A stretch of 64,000 nt of DNA from JADJYF01 sp965278995 (GCA_965278995.1 OZ257136.1:1364001-1428000), one strand, 5' to 3'; shown: positions 26,008 through 35,716, counted from the first letter of the stretch. Notes: generated by a model from the letters alone, not told the origin. Translations and numbers: made by a program.

Positions 26008-27392
26008 GCGCTTTCGGTGCGGGGAGCATAACTAGCATAGTAAACCTCGTGCTTTGCTTGCTGCTTTTATGGCATTCAGCCAGGAACGCGCGAGCCGTGT
26101 CTCTAGTATGGTTCATGAATGCCTACTTTGCGTGGTTTTTCCTGTTGATGTCCAATAATGGACCTTACTCCCGTAGCCGTGGTTTCACGGCAGAACTCAT
26201 TACAGTAAACCAGGCAACTATCGACTATTTAGCAGTCTACGCGCTCGCGTGCAATGTGCTTTTTTTTATTGGTTATTCAATATTATTTTCACTCTCGGGC
26301 GGTAATCGGTATCCCGCTCGCTGGGAGGCGGATGGCTCGGCGCGGTGGGTCAGGTTTGCGGCACATATATATTTGGCATTTCTCATTGTTGGATCTTTAT
26401 TGTATTGGTTGAAGATGCGGAATTTGGGATATCGCGGCTATGTTGAGTTTCAGTTTCAAGGTTCAAACTGGCCTGTAGTGTTTTTGTGGGCATCGGCACC
26501 GTATGCGTGCTTGATGGCGATGCAGAAGCGGTTTGTGCTAGCAGTTGCCGCAACCTTGCCATTTATGTTTTTTGCACTGCATTTAAATGTTCGCTCCTTC
26601 GCATTGCTATCGCTTATACCGATTTCGATTGTGTTTTATTTTCAAAAAGTTCGCGTGGCGAAAAAATTCGGCGCCGATTCGATCAAATTATTTATCAAAG
26701 GGCTCCCAATAATATTAATACTCATAGCGACGAGTATAGTCATCACATACAACAAGCAATCGCGATTACACGGGGTGCCTGACGAAGGTCAGCTCACAGG
26801 GTTGCCTGATTCTGGTCTCGTATATGGAGCGGGGTTGGTCTTCTCAGCTACATTAAAAAGTGATATCCATTTAGGATTTAACAGCCTGCAGAAATATTTT
26901 GTGACGTTAGCGACCCCATTTGTCAAACTTGGGACAAAACTAATGGGGATTCCTGCGCCGCTACTTGAAGATACGCCAGTATTTATGGCGCGCGTTATTG
27001 ATGGCGTACCCAAAAACTATTCTGTTTACCATCACTACCCAGTGTTGTGGTATTCAGACGCGATTGTCAGTTTCGGTCAGTGGGGCGTCATATTGGGACT
27101 TCTATGGGGTGCCGTGGCTGCACTTTGGGAGCGATTCTTGAGAGTAAGTTGGACACTCTGTGCTCTACTTTTGCCATTTTATTGCTGGCATATGTACATG
27201 CTAATTCGAGGTGCGACTGCAGTTGCAGCTGTGCCTATTTCTTACGCGATGTATGTATCACTCCTTGTGTTCCTGCTCGTGCGATTTTTCGCCAGGCCTA
27301 CGCCCATCGCTGGCAAAAGCAGTCCGGTCACACGACAACATGGCAGCAGCATCCTGCAGGAGCGCCCAAATGGTACGAATATCTCGCCGTAG
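26004..27392 (+). CDS. wzy: Oligosaccharide repeat-unit polymerase (Wzy-like)
   Basis: A 462-residue protein with roughly 11 transmembrane segments and a large periplasmic loop (about residues 255-340: GVPDEGQLTGLPDSGLVYG ... GVPKNYSVYHHYP). Sequence conservation in Wzy is low; topology, length and position between the flippase and glycosyltransferases support the call. It would join repeat units on the periplasmic side. The ATG overlaps the upstream stop. The 3' end overlaps the next start (27370) by 23 bases. Confidence 0.75.
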   Translation: MSAFGAGSITSIVNLVLCLLLLWHSARNARAVSLVWFMNAYFAWFFLLMSNNGPYSRSRGFTAELITVNQATIDYLAVYALACNVLFFIGYSILFSLSGGNRYPARWEADGSARWVRFAAHIYLAFLIVGSLLYWLKMRNLGYRGYVEFQFQGSNWPVVFLWASAPYACLMAMQKRFVLAVAATLPFMFFALHLNVRSFALLSLIPISIVFYFQKVRVAKKFGADSIKLFIKGLPIILILIATSIVITYNKQSRLHGVPDEGQLTGLPDSGLVYGAGLVFSATLKSDIHLGFNSLQKYFVTLATPFVKLGTKLMGIPAPLLEDTPVFMARVIDGVPKNYSVYHHYPVLWYSDAIVSFGQWGVILGLLWGAVAALWERFLRVSWTLCALLLPFYCWHMYMLIRGATAVAAVPISYAMYVSLLVFLLVRFFARPTPIAGKSSPVTRQHGSSILQERPNGTNISP

Positions 27393-28542
27393 TGCGGGTG
27401 TCCCAATTGGAGACAAGAATGCCGCTGGAGAAATAAGAATTAAAGTTCTTCACGTCGTGGGCGCCCTGATCGCAGGTGGAGCTGAGCGATTTGTCGCCTC
27501 TATGTGCTGTGAACTTAGCAAAATAGGCTTGAATGTGCGGCTATTCGTAATGAGTAACCGGGAGGACGAAGCATCTTCGGATCTCAGGCGAGCACTAGAC
27601 ACAGCAAATGTAAATGTTATCTATTCTACTGAAGCTTTAGTGAGCGCCAATTGCGTATTGCAGTATGCTAAAGCATTGAATGAGTTTGACCCGGATATCG
27701 TCCATCTTCACACTCCCAATACGGAATTGCTTCATTTTCTTTCTCTTGTAGGTCGAAGAGTTTATCCAAAACTCACGCGCACAATACACTCGACCAAGCG
27801 TCCGCCAAAGCTGATTCAGCGAATAGCAACATGGCTCAACAGAGCGGCCGTTGAGATTGCTTGTAGTAATGCCGTAGCAAGTACTCGTTCTGTACGGAGC
27901 AATAACTCGTCAATTGTTGTGCCGAATGGAACTCGATTCGACTGGGAAATTGCAAATGCAGATGTGCAAGTGGCTATGCGGCGACTGCTTGGTTTAAAAC
28001 TCGATAAATATATTTTTGTAAATGTCGGTAGGATGGGTGGAGGTACAATCCACACCTCGCCGAAAGCGCACAACGTTTTGATCGATGCGTGGAAGAAAGC
28101 TAATGCTTTGTGCTCGGTCATTGAACTGCATCTGCTCGGCGATGGTGAACTTGCAAGTGCGCTTAAGGCCCAGGTGAACGCGATAGATAATGTTTTCTTT
28201 CACGGTGTCGTTGCCCGCCCTGAGCAGTGGCTCCTGGCTGCAAACTGCTTTGTATTGCCAAGCCGATATGAGGGAATGCCGATCGCAGCTATAGAGGCAA
28301 TCGGAACTGGCCTGCCGTGTATTTTCAGCGACATTCCTCCATTAAAGGAACTGTCGCCAAGCAAATGTACTTGGGTTCCTGTAGACGATGTAGCGCAACT
28401 ATCGGCTGCCCTTCTTGCTGAGACGCAGGATGGTCAGAGCCCATTGATAGAAGAAACGGAAAGATTCAGAGAAACTTACGGGATAGCTCAGGCTGCAAGC
28501 AAATATCGAGATTGCTATTCGAAAATGATGAGCATCCAATAA
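27370..28542 (+). CDS. Glycosyltransferase, GT4-like
   Basis: A 390-residue enzyme; the ATG at 27370 is chosen because GGAG (27359-27362) is correctly spaced. The open frame extends upstream to 27211 inside wzy without family similarity. VLHVVGALIAGGAERFVAS is the classical N-terminal GT4 glycine loop. PDIVHLHTPNTE, IVVPNGTRFD, VLPSRYEGMPIAAIEAIGT and GLPCIFSDIPPLKEL mark the donor domain. There is no membrane anchor. Specificity is unknown. Confidence 0.88.
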   Translation: MVRISRRSAGVPIGDKNAAGEIRIKVLHVVGALIAGGAERFVASMCCELSKIGLNVRLFVMSNREDEASSDLRRALDTANVNVIYSTEALVSANCVLQYAKALNEFDPDIVHLHTPNTELLHFLSLVGRRVYPKLTRTIHSTKRPPKLIQRIATWLNRAAVEIACSNAVASTRSVRSNNSSIVVPNGTRFDWEIANADVQVAMRRLLGLKLDKYIFVNVGRMGGGTIHTSPKAHNVLIDAWKKANALCSVIELHLLGDGELASALKAQVNAIDNVFFHGVVARPEQWLLAANCFVLPSRYEGMPIAAIEAIGTGLPCIFSDIPPLKELSPSKCTWVPVDDVAQLSAALLAETQDGQSPLIEETERFRETYGIAQAASKYRDCYSKMMSIQ

Positions 28543-28562
28543 GGTTTGTGCAGATTATTGTG

Positions 28563-28586
28563 TGTATCCATGTATCCATGTATCCA
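28563..28586. repeat. TGTATCCA x3 short tandem repeat
   Basis: Three perfect 8-bp copies (28563, 28571, 28579) between the glycosyltransferase stop and the acetyltransferase ATG at 28613. They lie outside both reading frames; an in-frame stop at 28604 separates them from the acetyltransferase. Copy-number change could alter leader spacing. Confidence 0.85.
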
Positions 28587-28612
28587 TGATGCAGTGAACA
28601 TGTTGAATTGCG

Positions 28613-29161
28613 ATGCCTAACCATGTCGATTTGAGTACGTTTCATAATGAATGGTATCGGCCAGGTCATCTGGCGCTGCGAATGCTTTGGTATCTGTTGG
28701 GGTCTCTCGTAGTAAACTCCGCGCTCCCGTCGTCCAAGTTGCGTGTATATCTGCTACGAATGTTCGGAGCCTCAGTCGGCCGAAACGTGGTTATTAAACC
28801 TTATGTTCGCATTAAATATCCTTGGAATCTTTCTATAGGCGACAACGTGTGGATTGGTGAAAGCGTTTGGATAGATAATCTTGCCAAGGTCGCTATCGGC
28901 AACAACGTATGTATTTCCCAGGGTGCATTGCTGCTCTGTGGAAATCACGATTTCTCGAAATCAAGCTTCGATTTGTTGATTGGTGCAATTAGCCTTGAAG
29001 ACGGAGTCTGGTTGGGCGCTAAATCCATTGTGTGTGCAGGAGTCACCTGCCATACGCATGCCGTCCTGACGGTTGGTTCAGTCGCAACAAAAGCACTTGA
29101 AGGTTACTCGATTTGTCAGGGCAATCCTGCAACAAAAATAAAAGAACGCTGCATTTTGTGA
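28613..29161 (+). CDS. WcaF-like hexapeptide-repeat acetyltransferase
   Basis: A 182-residue left-handed beta-helix acyltransferase. The N-terminus (LSTFHNEWYRPGHLALRML, WYLLGSLVVNSALP) matches the WcaF/WcaB colanic-acid acetyltransferase group. Hexapeptide rungs follow (IGDNVWIGESVWIDNLAKV, AIGNNVCISQGALLLCGNHD), with the active-site His in CGNHD, and the end CQGNPATKIKER is typical. It would O-acetylate a sugar in the repeat unit using acetyl-CoA. The ribosome-binding site is weak, and a tandem repeat lies just upstream. Confidence 0.88.
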   Translation: MPNHVDLSTFHNEWYRPGHLALRMLWYLLGSLVVNSALPSSKLRVYLLRMFGASVGRNVVIKPYVRIKYPWNLSIGDNVWIGESVWIDNLAKVAIGNNVCISQGALLLCGNHDFSKSSFDLLIGAISLEDGVWLGAKSIVCAGVTCHTHAVLTVGSVATKALEGYSICQGNPATKIKERCIL

Positions 29162-29305
29162 TTACTAATCCGGTAGTGGTCCCATCCGCTGTTCACGCGT
29201 GTCCGAGTTAAAGCATCTCCCCAAGTGAAGGCGTTACCATGTCGTTGGCTAATATTATGAGCTCTCGGGTGCGTGTAGTTTCATACTGACCTGTGTCGCT
29301 AATCG

Positions 29306-30478
29306 ATGAAAATCCTTCACGTAATTTCTTCGCTTGATCCTGCAGCAGGTGGCCCACCACTCGTCGCTATCAGACTCGCAGCCGCACACTCCAGGCTAGG
29401 TCACCATGCTACTGTTTTAAGTTACTCTGCGGCAGGTGCCTCGGCTCGCATTGAAAGTTCGCTGAAACGCGTTCCCGATGTGGGTAACGTAAAAGTCAGA
29501 TTCCTACCGCACTGCACCCGCGTGGAATCTCTTTTCGCAAACGACGCAAGAGAGATACTTTCATCAATTCTTCCCGAAACGGACTGGATTCACATTCATG
29601 GAGTTTGGGAAAGATTGTTAAAGGTAACTGCAGATATGGCCTATCGAGCTGGAGTGCCATATTGCTACAGACCTGCCGGAATGCTTGACCCGTGGAGTTT
29701 AAATCAGAAGGCGTGGAAGAAAAAGATAGCCCTTTCTATGGGATATCATAGATCCTTGTCGAGAGCCGCATTTATACATGCACTGAACTCTGCCGAGGCT
29801 GAACTACTCGGACCACTAAATCTGGAAACGTCCGTCGAAGTATTTCCAAACGGAATATTTCATGAAGAGGTATTTCCGTTACCAGAGCGGGGGTCATTTA
29901 GAACGCGATTTCCCATTCTCGGAAGCCATCGATACATTTTATTCCTTGGCCGACTGCACATGAAGAAAGGCTTGGATTATTTATTAGGTGCATTTGGACT
30001 GCTGGCCGAAGAATTCCCCGAACTTCGGCTGGTGATTGCTGGGCCTGATGATGGCTCTGGCGAGTGGCTTGAATCAGAATTGCGCCGCGCGTCATATCGC
30101 GAACGAGTGCTTTTAACTGGCCCGTTGTATGGGGCTGATAAATATTCGGCGTATGTCGATGCTTCGATATTTTGCTTACCAAGCCGACAAGAAGGATTTT
30201 CCGTGGCGGTTATAGAAGCACTGGCAAGCGGAGTTCCGGTAGTAATTTCCGAAGCAACGCATTTTCCGGAAGTCGCGACATCAGGTTCAGGAATAGTGGT
30301 TAACTTGTCGAATAAAGAAGTGGCGGATGCGTTAGCTACAATTCTTCGAAATCCGAAATTAAGCGAAAGCATGGCTCATGCTGGAAAAGCATTGATAACC
30401 GAAAGCTACTTATGGGATGTAATCGCTCGCGACACAGTAACTGCCTACGAGAAATACATTCAAAATGTTAATGCTTAA
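29306..30478 (+). CDS. Glycosyltransferase, GT4-like
   Basis: A 390-residue GT4-type enzyme: MKILHVISSLDPAAGGPP at the N-terminal acceptor domain, WIHIHGVWERLL, YCYRPAGMLDPWSLNQKAW, then FLGRLHMKKGLDYLLGAF, CLPSRQEGFSVAVIEALAS and GVPVVISEATHFPEV. RPAGMLDPWS recalls WcaI/fucosyl-type GT4 enzymes but specificity is not fixed. It follows the acetyltransferase by 144 bp that holds no other feature I can support. Confidence 0.88.
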   Translation: MKILHVISSLDPAAGGPPLVAIRLAAAHSRLGHHATVLSYSAAGASARIESSLKRVPDVGNVKVRFLPHCTRVESLFANDAREILSSILPETDWIHIHGVWERLLKVTADMAYRAGVPYCYRPAGMLDPWSLNQKAWKKKIALSMGYHRSLSRAAFIHALNSAEAELLGPLNLETSVEVFPNGIFHEEVFPLPERGSFRTRFPILGSHRYILFLGRLHMKKGLDYLLGAFGLLAEEFPELRLVIAGPDDGSGEWLESELRRASYRERVLLTGPLYGADKYSAYVDASIFCLPSRQEGFSVAVIEALASGVPVVISEATHFPEVATSGSGIVVNLSNKEVADALATILRNPKLSESMAHAGKALITESYLWDVIARDTVTAYEKYIQNVNA

Positions 30479-30591
30479 GGCAAGTTGTGGTTGTAGCGTT
30501 TGCGCCGAACTTCAACATGGCAGCGTATGAGATCGCGCATTTATCGTACAAGCGCCCTGATCTAAACTAATAATTCTTTAGCGCTATTGCC

Positions 30592-31875
30592 ATGCCAAAT
30601 GTATCTGAAGCAAGTCGTGAATCAAACTCGCACGATCCAAAAAGCGTTCGGAAGCGAAAGATATATTTTGTAAATCGCTATTTTTACCCCGACCATTCTG
30701 CTACGAGCCAGCTCTTGGGCGACTTGGCATTTTATCTGGCGACCGAAGGATTCGACGTAAACATAGTCACAGGTCGGCAGACCTATGATGATTCTAACGC
30801 TCAGTTATTGCCGCAGGAAATAATTAACAACGTCCATATTTTCCGGGTGTGGACATCTTCATTCGGGCGTAGCTATTTATTGGGCCGCAGCATAGATTAT
30901 TTGTCGTTTTACATCACCGCGCTTTGGTGTCTATTCAAGCTGGTGCATTCGGGTGATTTGTTGGTAGCCAAAACCGATCCGCCCTTGATATCTGTTGTTG
31001 CGGCAATTATTGCCAAGATTAAGAATGGAATACTTATCAACTGGGTTCAAGATCTGTTTCCTGATGTTGCAGAAGTGCTCGGAATTAAAGGAGTTAGTAG
31101 TATCGGGCCCTTATTGAAATATTTGCGTAATAAATCGCTTAACCTAGCCCACCGCAATGTAGTCATTGGTGCGTCAATGAAACGGCTGTTGATTGACGCG
31201 GGAATCTCTACGTCAAAAGTTCAAATTATTCACAATTGGGCAGATGAGGATTCTATTCATCCGATCTCTTCTGAGATTAGTTCATTACGCATAAAATGGG
31301 GACTAGCCGACAAGTATGTTGTTGGATATTCCGGAAATATGGGGCGTGCTCATGAGTTTGAAACGCTTCTCGATGCGGCAGAGATGCTGCTTTCGAATAC
31401 CCAGGTGTTTTTTTTGTTCATTGGGGGCGGGGCACAACGAGCTTTTATAGAAAGTGAAGTTGCACGTAGAGCATTAGTCAATGTTCGATTTTATCCATAT
31501 CAGCCGCGTTCTGATTTGGCTGAAAGCTTATCGGCGCCTGATCTTCACATTGTATCGTTGCGTCCTGCTCTGGAAGGTCTGATTGTTCCTAGCAAGTATT
31601 ACGGAATAGCTGCTGCCGGGCGGCCAATACTATTCATTGGGTCCCAGTCAGGAGAGATTGCTCAGTTAATTAGCGCTTCTTCTAGTGGCGCTGCCGTAGA
31701 TATCGGGGACGCTAAAAAAGTTGCAGAGTTCATTGAGCGTCTCGCTAGCAATCACGGCATTGGAACGCAAATGGGGGAAAATGCCCGGAATTATTTTGAA
31801 GACCACTTTACTCGTACTCTATTATTGAGCGCCTGGCAGTCATTACTAGCCAGTATAGATGACGAGAACAGGTAG
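30592..31875 (+). CDS. Glycosyltransferase, WbuB-like GT4
   Basis: A 427-residue enzyme. After a 20-residue polar start, KIYFVNRYFYPDHSATSQL and LGDLAFYLATEGFDVNIVT match the WbuB group (L-fucosamine or related transferases). Later come KTDPPLISVVAA, NWVQDLFPDVAEVLG, GYSGNMGRAHEFETLL and GLIVPSKYYGIAAAGRPIL, all family landmarks. It is the last AT-rich gene; gmd starts 74 bp on with higher GC. It probably adds one sugar to the lipid-linked unit at the inner face of the inner membrane. Confidence 0.88.
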   Translation: MPNVSEASRESNSHDPKSVRKRKIYFVNRYFYPDHSATSQLLGDLAFYLATEGFDVNIVTGRQTYDDSNAQLLPQEIINNVHIFRVWTSSFGRSYLLGRSIDYLSFYITALWCLFKLVHSGDLLVAKTDPPLISVVAAIIAKIKNGILINWVQDLFPDVAEVLGIKGVSSIGPLLKYLRNKSLNLAHRNVVIGASMKRLLIDAGISTSKVQIIHNWADEDSIHPISSEISSLRIKWGLADKYVVGYSGNMGRAHEFETLLDAAEMLLSNTQVFFLFIGGGAQRAFIESEVARRALVNVRFYPYQPRSDLAESLSAPDLHIVSLRPALEGLIVPSKYYGIAAAGRPILFIGSQSGEIAQLISASSSGAAVDIGDAKKVAEFIERLASNHGIGTQMGENARNYFEDHFTRTLLLSAWQSLLASIDDENR

Positions 31876-31949
31876 CTTATTTAGTACGAGTCGATTCGAA
31901 TCGTTGTTATTTTGATTTCCTGCGCGACCATGAATGAACGAGGTGCCCG

Positions 31950-33044
31950 ATGGCAGCTAACAAAGTAGCTCTTATCACCGGTGTAACCGGCCAAGATGGA
32001 GCCTACCTGTCCGAATTCCTGTTGAAAAAAGGCTACGAGGTCCACGGCCTCAAGCGCCGGTCGTCGAGCTTCAATACTGGGCGTATCGACCATCTCTACC
32101 AGGATCCGCATGTATCAGACCGTCATTTCGTGCTTCATTATGGTGATTTGACCGATTCGACCAACCTGATCCGCATTGTCCAGCAGGTCCAACCCGACGA
32201 AATCTATAACCTGGCCGCTCAGAGTCATGTGGCGGTGTCGTTCGAAACGCCGGAGTACACGGCCAATGCGGACGCCCTCGGTACGTTGCGACTGCTCGAG
32301 GCGATCCGGATTCTGAAGCTGGAGCAGAAGACGCGGTTCTACCAGGCCTCGACCAGCGAGATGTACGGCAAAGTGCAGGAAATCCCGCAGAGCGAGACAA
32401 CACCGTTTTATCCGCGCAGCCCTTACGGCGCTGCCAAAGTTTATGCGTACTGGATAGCCGTTAACTATCGAGAAGCTTACGGCATGTTCTGCAGTAACGG
32501 CATACTCTTCAACCACGAGTCACCGATACGAGGGGAGACGTTCGTTACCCGCAAGATAACCCGCGCCGTTGCTCGTATCAGCATGGGTCTTCAGGATCAA
32601 CTCTTTCTCGGCAATCTGGATTCGCTGCGGGATTGGGGCCATGCCCGCGATTACGTGAAAGCGATGTGGTTGATGTTGCAGCAGTCGGAACCAGATGATT
32701 TCGTGGTGGCTACCGGCAAGCAGATATCCGTTCGGGATTTCGTCAATGCCGCCTTCGCCGAAGTAGGGGTGGCACTTGAATGGCAGGGCGACGGTGTCGA
32801 CGAAAAAGGTGTGGACCGGGCGAGCGGTAAGACCTTGGTCCAGGTCGACCCGCGTTATTTCCGCCCGACCGAAGTCGAGACGCTGTTGGGCGACCCGAGC
32901 AAAGCGCTGGCCAAATTGGGGTGGCACGCCGAGACCACGCTTGAACAGATGGTTGGCGAAATGGTCGCAGAGGATCGGCGGGATGCCCGTAAAGATGAAC
33001 TGTGTCGAAACGAGGGCTTCCGCGTTTACGATTACTACGAGTAG
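31950..33044 (+). CDS. gmd: GDP-mannose 4,6-dehydratase
   Basis: A 364-residue SDR-type enzyme making GDP-4-keto-6-deoxymannose. Motifs: ALITGVTGQDGAYLSEFLL (NADP Rossmann loop), GLKRRSSSFNTGRIDHLY, NLAAQSHVAVSFE, STSEMYGKV, and catalytic YGAAK in SPYGAAKVYAYW, plus GILFNHESPIRGETFVTRK. Full length. GAGGTG lies upstream of the ATG. It pairs with fcl directly downstream and uses GDP-mannose from ManC. The GC content steps up at this gene. Confidence 0.97.
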   Translation: MAANKVALITGVTGQDGAYLSEFLLKKGYEVHGLKRRSSSFNTGRIDHLYQDPHVSDRHFVLHYGDLTDSTNLIRIVQQVQPDEIYNLAAQSHVAVSFETPEYTANADALGTLRLLEAIRILKLEQKTRFYQASTSEMYGKVQEIPQSETTPFYPRSPYGAAKVYAYWIAVNYREAYGMFCSNGILFNHESPIRGETFVTRKITRAVARISMGLQDQLFLGNLDSLRDWGHARDYVKAMWLMLQQSEPDDFVVATGKQISVRDFVNAAFAEVGVALEWQGDGVDEKGVDRASGKTLVQVDPRYFRPTEVETLLGDPSKALAKLGWHAETTLEQMVGEMVAEDRRDARKDELCRNEGFRVYDYYE

Positions 33045-33109
33045 CCGCCCGATAACCTCGCCGCTATGCTGCCGTCGCGGAGCCATGACGCAGACTGCAG
33101 GAACCACCG

Positions 33110-34045
33110 ATGTTGAACCCTGATTCCCCTATATTTGTCGCCGGCAGCGGCGGGATGGTCGGCTCGGCCATCGTGCGCGCATTGCAGGCACGTGGGTGCA
33201 CTCGCTTGCTCACACCCCGTCGCCGCGATCTCGACTTGCGCGATGGCGCGGCGGTTCGAGCGTTTTTTGAGCGCGAGCGTCCGGCGTTCGTTTTTGTTGC
33301 TGCGGCGAAAGTCGGCGGCATCCTTGCCAATAACAGCTATCCGGCCGATTTCCTCTACGAGAATCTGGTCATCGAAGCGAACATCATTCACTCGGCCCAT
33401 ACCTGTGGCGTCGAGAAGCTCCTATTTCTTGGCAGTACCTGTATCTATCCTAAACTCGCTCCTCAGCCGTTGAAGGAGGAATACCTGCTGACTGGCCCCC
33501 TGGAACCGACCAATGAATGGTATGCGGTGGCCAAAATTGCGGGCATCAAGCTATGCCAGGCTTATCGTCGCCAGCATGGGAACAACTTTATTTCCGGCAT
33601 GCCGACCAATTTGTATGGCCCTTTCGATAATTTCGATCTGCAGAGCTCACATGTCATGCCGGCGCTGCTGCGCAAGTTTCACGAGGCAACGGTGCGCGGC
33701 GAGCCAGAGGTCGTCGTGTGGGGTTCCGGCAAGCCGTTACGCGAGTTTCTGCACGTCGACGATTGCGCCGAAGCGTGCCTGTTTCTGATGCAAAACTACG
33801 AAGGTGAGGAACACGTCAACATTGGAACAGGGCGGGATCTCAGTATTCTCGACCTTGCCCACAAGATAGCCGAGGTGGTCGGCTACACTGGGGGGCTGGT
33901 GTTCGATGCCACCAAGCCGGATGGCACGCCACGCAAGCTGGTCAATACCACGAAGATCAACGCGCTTGGCTGGCACCCCCGCCTGGGGCTGGACCAAGGT
34001 CTGCGCGAGACGTATGAATGGTTCAAGGCGCATGTCGTTGTTTGA
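33110..34045 (+). CDS. fcl: GDP-L-fucose synthase
   Basis: A 311-residue epimerase/reductase that converts GDP-4-keto-6-deoxymannose to GDP-L-fucose. Signatures: FVAGSGGMVGSAIVRAL near the start, AAAKVGGILANN, STCIYPK, NEWYAVAKIAGIKLCQAY (Tyr-Lys catalytic pair) and PTNLYGPFDNFD. Complete. It lies 65 bp after gmd, in the same direction; the two form the fucose branch. L-fucose is thus a likely constituent of the polymer. Confidence 0.97.
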   Translation: MLNPDSPIFVAGSGGMVGSAIVRALQARGCTRLLTPRRRDLDLRDGAAVRAFFERERPAFVFVAAAKVGGILANNSYPADFLYENLVIEANIIHSAHTCGVEKLLFLGSTCIYPKLAPQPLKEEYLLTGPLEPTNEWYAVAKIAGIKLCQAYRRQHGNNFISGMPTNLYGPFDNFDLQSSHVMPALLRKFHEATVRGEPEVVVWGSGKPLREFLHVDDCAEACLFLMQNYEGEEHVNIGTGRDLSILDLAHKIAEVVGYTGGLVFDATKPDGTPRKLVNTTKINALGWHPRLGLDQGLRETYEWFKAHVVV

Positions 34046-34144
34046 GATAGAATTACCGCCCTGGCGATAATCCTTGAATCTGGCGGCGGCATAACGCGGC
34101 CAGGCTGACGATGACGGGATCACGCCGACCGACAGGGATCTGAT

Positions 34145-35716
34145 GTGGAAGCTGCAACGCGATATTTGAAGTTCTCGGCTGCCGGGTGGGCGTTGCTCGC
34201 CATCATCGCGGGCCTGGCCGGATTCCTCTACTACGACGCGCTCTCGACAATGGTCGAGTGGTGGTCGAACCGCGAGGAATACAGCCACGGCTTTCTCATT
34301 CCCGTGATCACGGCCTATCTCGTCTGGCAGCGCAGCGATCGCCTGCGCGAGATGGAATTTACCGGTGCCTGGCAGGGTGTCGTGCTGGCCCTGATCGGGC
34401 TGCTGATGTACCTCATCGGCGAGCTCGCGACGATTTACACCGTCATTCAGTACGGCTTCGTCGTGTTTGTGCTCGGTGTGGCCTGGGCGTTCCTGGGTAC
34501 GGCAGCGTTCCGCATTATTTCGGTGCCGCTCTGCCTGCTGTTCTTCATGGTGCCGTTCCCTAACTTCATCTACAACAATCTTTCTTCTCAGCTCCAGCTA
34601 CTGTCGTCTGAAATCGGCGTGGCCGTGATCCGACTTTTCGGTATCACGGTATTTCTCGAAGGCAATGTGATCGACCTGGGGTCGTTCAAGCTGCAGGTCG
34701 TCGAGGCCTGTAACGGCCTGCGCTATCTGTTCCCCTTGATGACGCTCGGCGTAATCGTTGCCTACTTCTACCATGCGCCGCTATGGAAGCGACTGTTCGT
34801 GTTCGCCTCGACCGTGCCGATTACGATCCTGATGAACAGCTTCCGTATCGGTGTCATCGGTGTGATGGTCGAGTATTGGGGCCAGTCGATGGCCGAAGGT
34901 TTTCTGCACGATTTCGAAGGTTGGGCCATCTTCATGGCCTGCTTCGGCATTCTGTTCATCGAAATGTGGCTATTGTTGCGCTTGACCAAAGACAGGCGCC
35001 CGCTGGCCGAAGCTTTCGGCATCGATCCACCGTACCCGGCCGCGCCTGGCGCAATCTGGCAACCGCGGCCTGTGCCACGCTCGGCTGTGATTGTAGTTGT
35101 ACTTGCCGCGCTGACGCTCGGGCCTGCGCTGACGCTGCCGCATCGCGTAGAAACGCCGCCGGCGCGGGAAATGTTTGCCTCCCTGCCGCTGACGCTGGAC
35201 CAGTGGGAAGGCAAGAGCGAGCCGATGGAGCAAATCTATCTCGATGCGCTCAAGCTCACCGACTACGCAATGGTGAATTACCGCGATAAGGATGGTCACT
35301 ACGTCAATTTCTATTCGGCCTATTACGAATCTCAGAAGAAGGGGCAGTCGGCACACTCGCCGAAATCCTGCCTGCCTGGCGGTGGCTGGGTCATCGAATC
35401 GCTCACCGACCATACCGTTCCGGAAGTCGCCATCGGTGGCGTGCCGCTGGTGGTCAATCGCGCGCTGATTGTGCAGGGCGATAATCGTCAACTCGTCTAC
35501 TACTGGTTCCAGCAGCGTGGGCGGGTAATCACTAACGAATATCTGGTGAAGTGGTTCGTGTTCTGGGATGCCCTCACGCGGAACCGCACGGACGGCGCGC
35601 TGGTGCGCATCATCACGACCGCGCGCCCGGGGCAGGAGATCGCCGAGCTCGACAAGACGCTGGCCGATCTCGCTGCCGATATCGTGCCGTTGCTGCCCGC
35701 CTATATTCCGCAGTAA
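34145..35716 (+). CDS. xrtD: Exosortase fused to EpsI domain (XrtD-like, VPLPA-specific type)
   Basis: A 523-residue protein. Residues 1-280 form the multi-pass exosortase domain with the conserved triad: Cys189 in VVEACNGLRYLFP, Arg234 in NSFRIGVIG and His255 in EGFLHDFEGW. Residues about 310-520 are a periplasmic EpsI domain with AYYESQKKGQSAHSPK then SCLPGGGW (about 392-415). Known family behaviour: transpeptidase-like cleavage of PEP-CTERM-type signals. The fusion and motif spelling fit the VPLPA-CTERM exosortase XrtD, and the window supplies two VPVPG-tailed substrates at 422-2301. Subtype is by recall, not by search. Confidence 0.88.
   Translation: MEAATRYLKFSAAGWALLAIIAGLAGFLYYDALSTMVEWWSNREEYSHGFLIPVITAYLVWQRSDRLREMEFTGAWQGVVLALIGLLMYLIGELATIYTVIQYGFVVFVLGVAWAFLGTAAFRIISVPLCLLFFMVPFPNFIYNNLSSQLQLLSSEIGVAVIRLFGITVFLEGNVIDLGSFKLQVVEACNGLRYLFPLMTLGVIVAYFYHAPLWKRLFVFASTVPITILMNSFRIGVIGVMVEYWGQSMAEGFLHDFEGWAIFMACFGILFIEMWLLLRLTKDRRPLAEAFGIDPPYPAAPGAIWQPRPVPRSAVIVVVLAALTLGPALTLPHRVETPPAREMFASLPLTLDQWEGKSEPMEQIYLDALKLTDYAMVNYRDKDGHYVNFYSAYYESQKKGQSAHSPKSCLPGGGWVIESLTDHTVPEVAIGGVPLVVNRALIVQGDNRQLVYYWFQQRGRVITNEYLVKWFVFWDALTRNRTDGALVRIITTARPGQEIAELDKTLADLAADIVPLLPAYIPQ

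Noticed and set aside
28563..28586. The TGTATCCA repeats as a CRISPR array.
   Set aside because: Only 8-bp units with no spacers; a simple tandem repeat.
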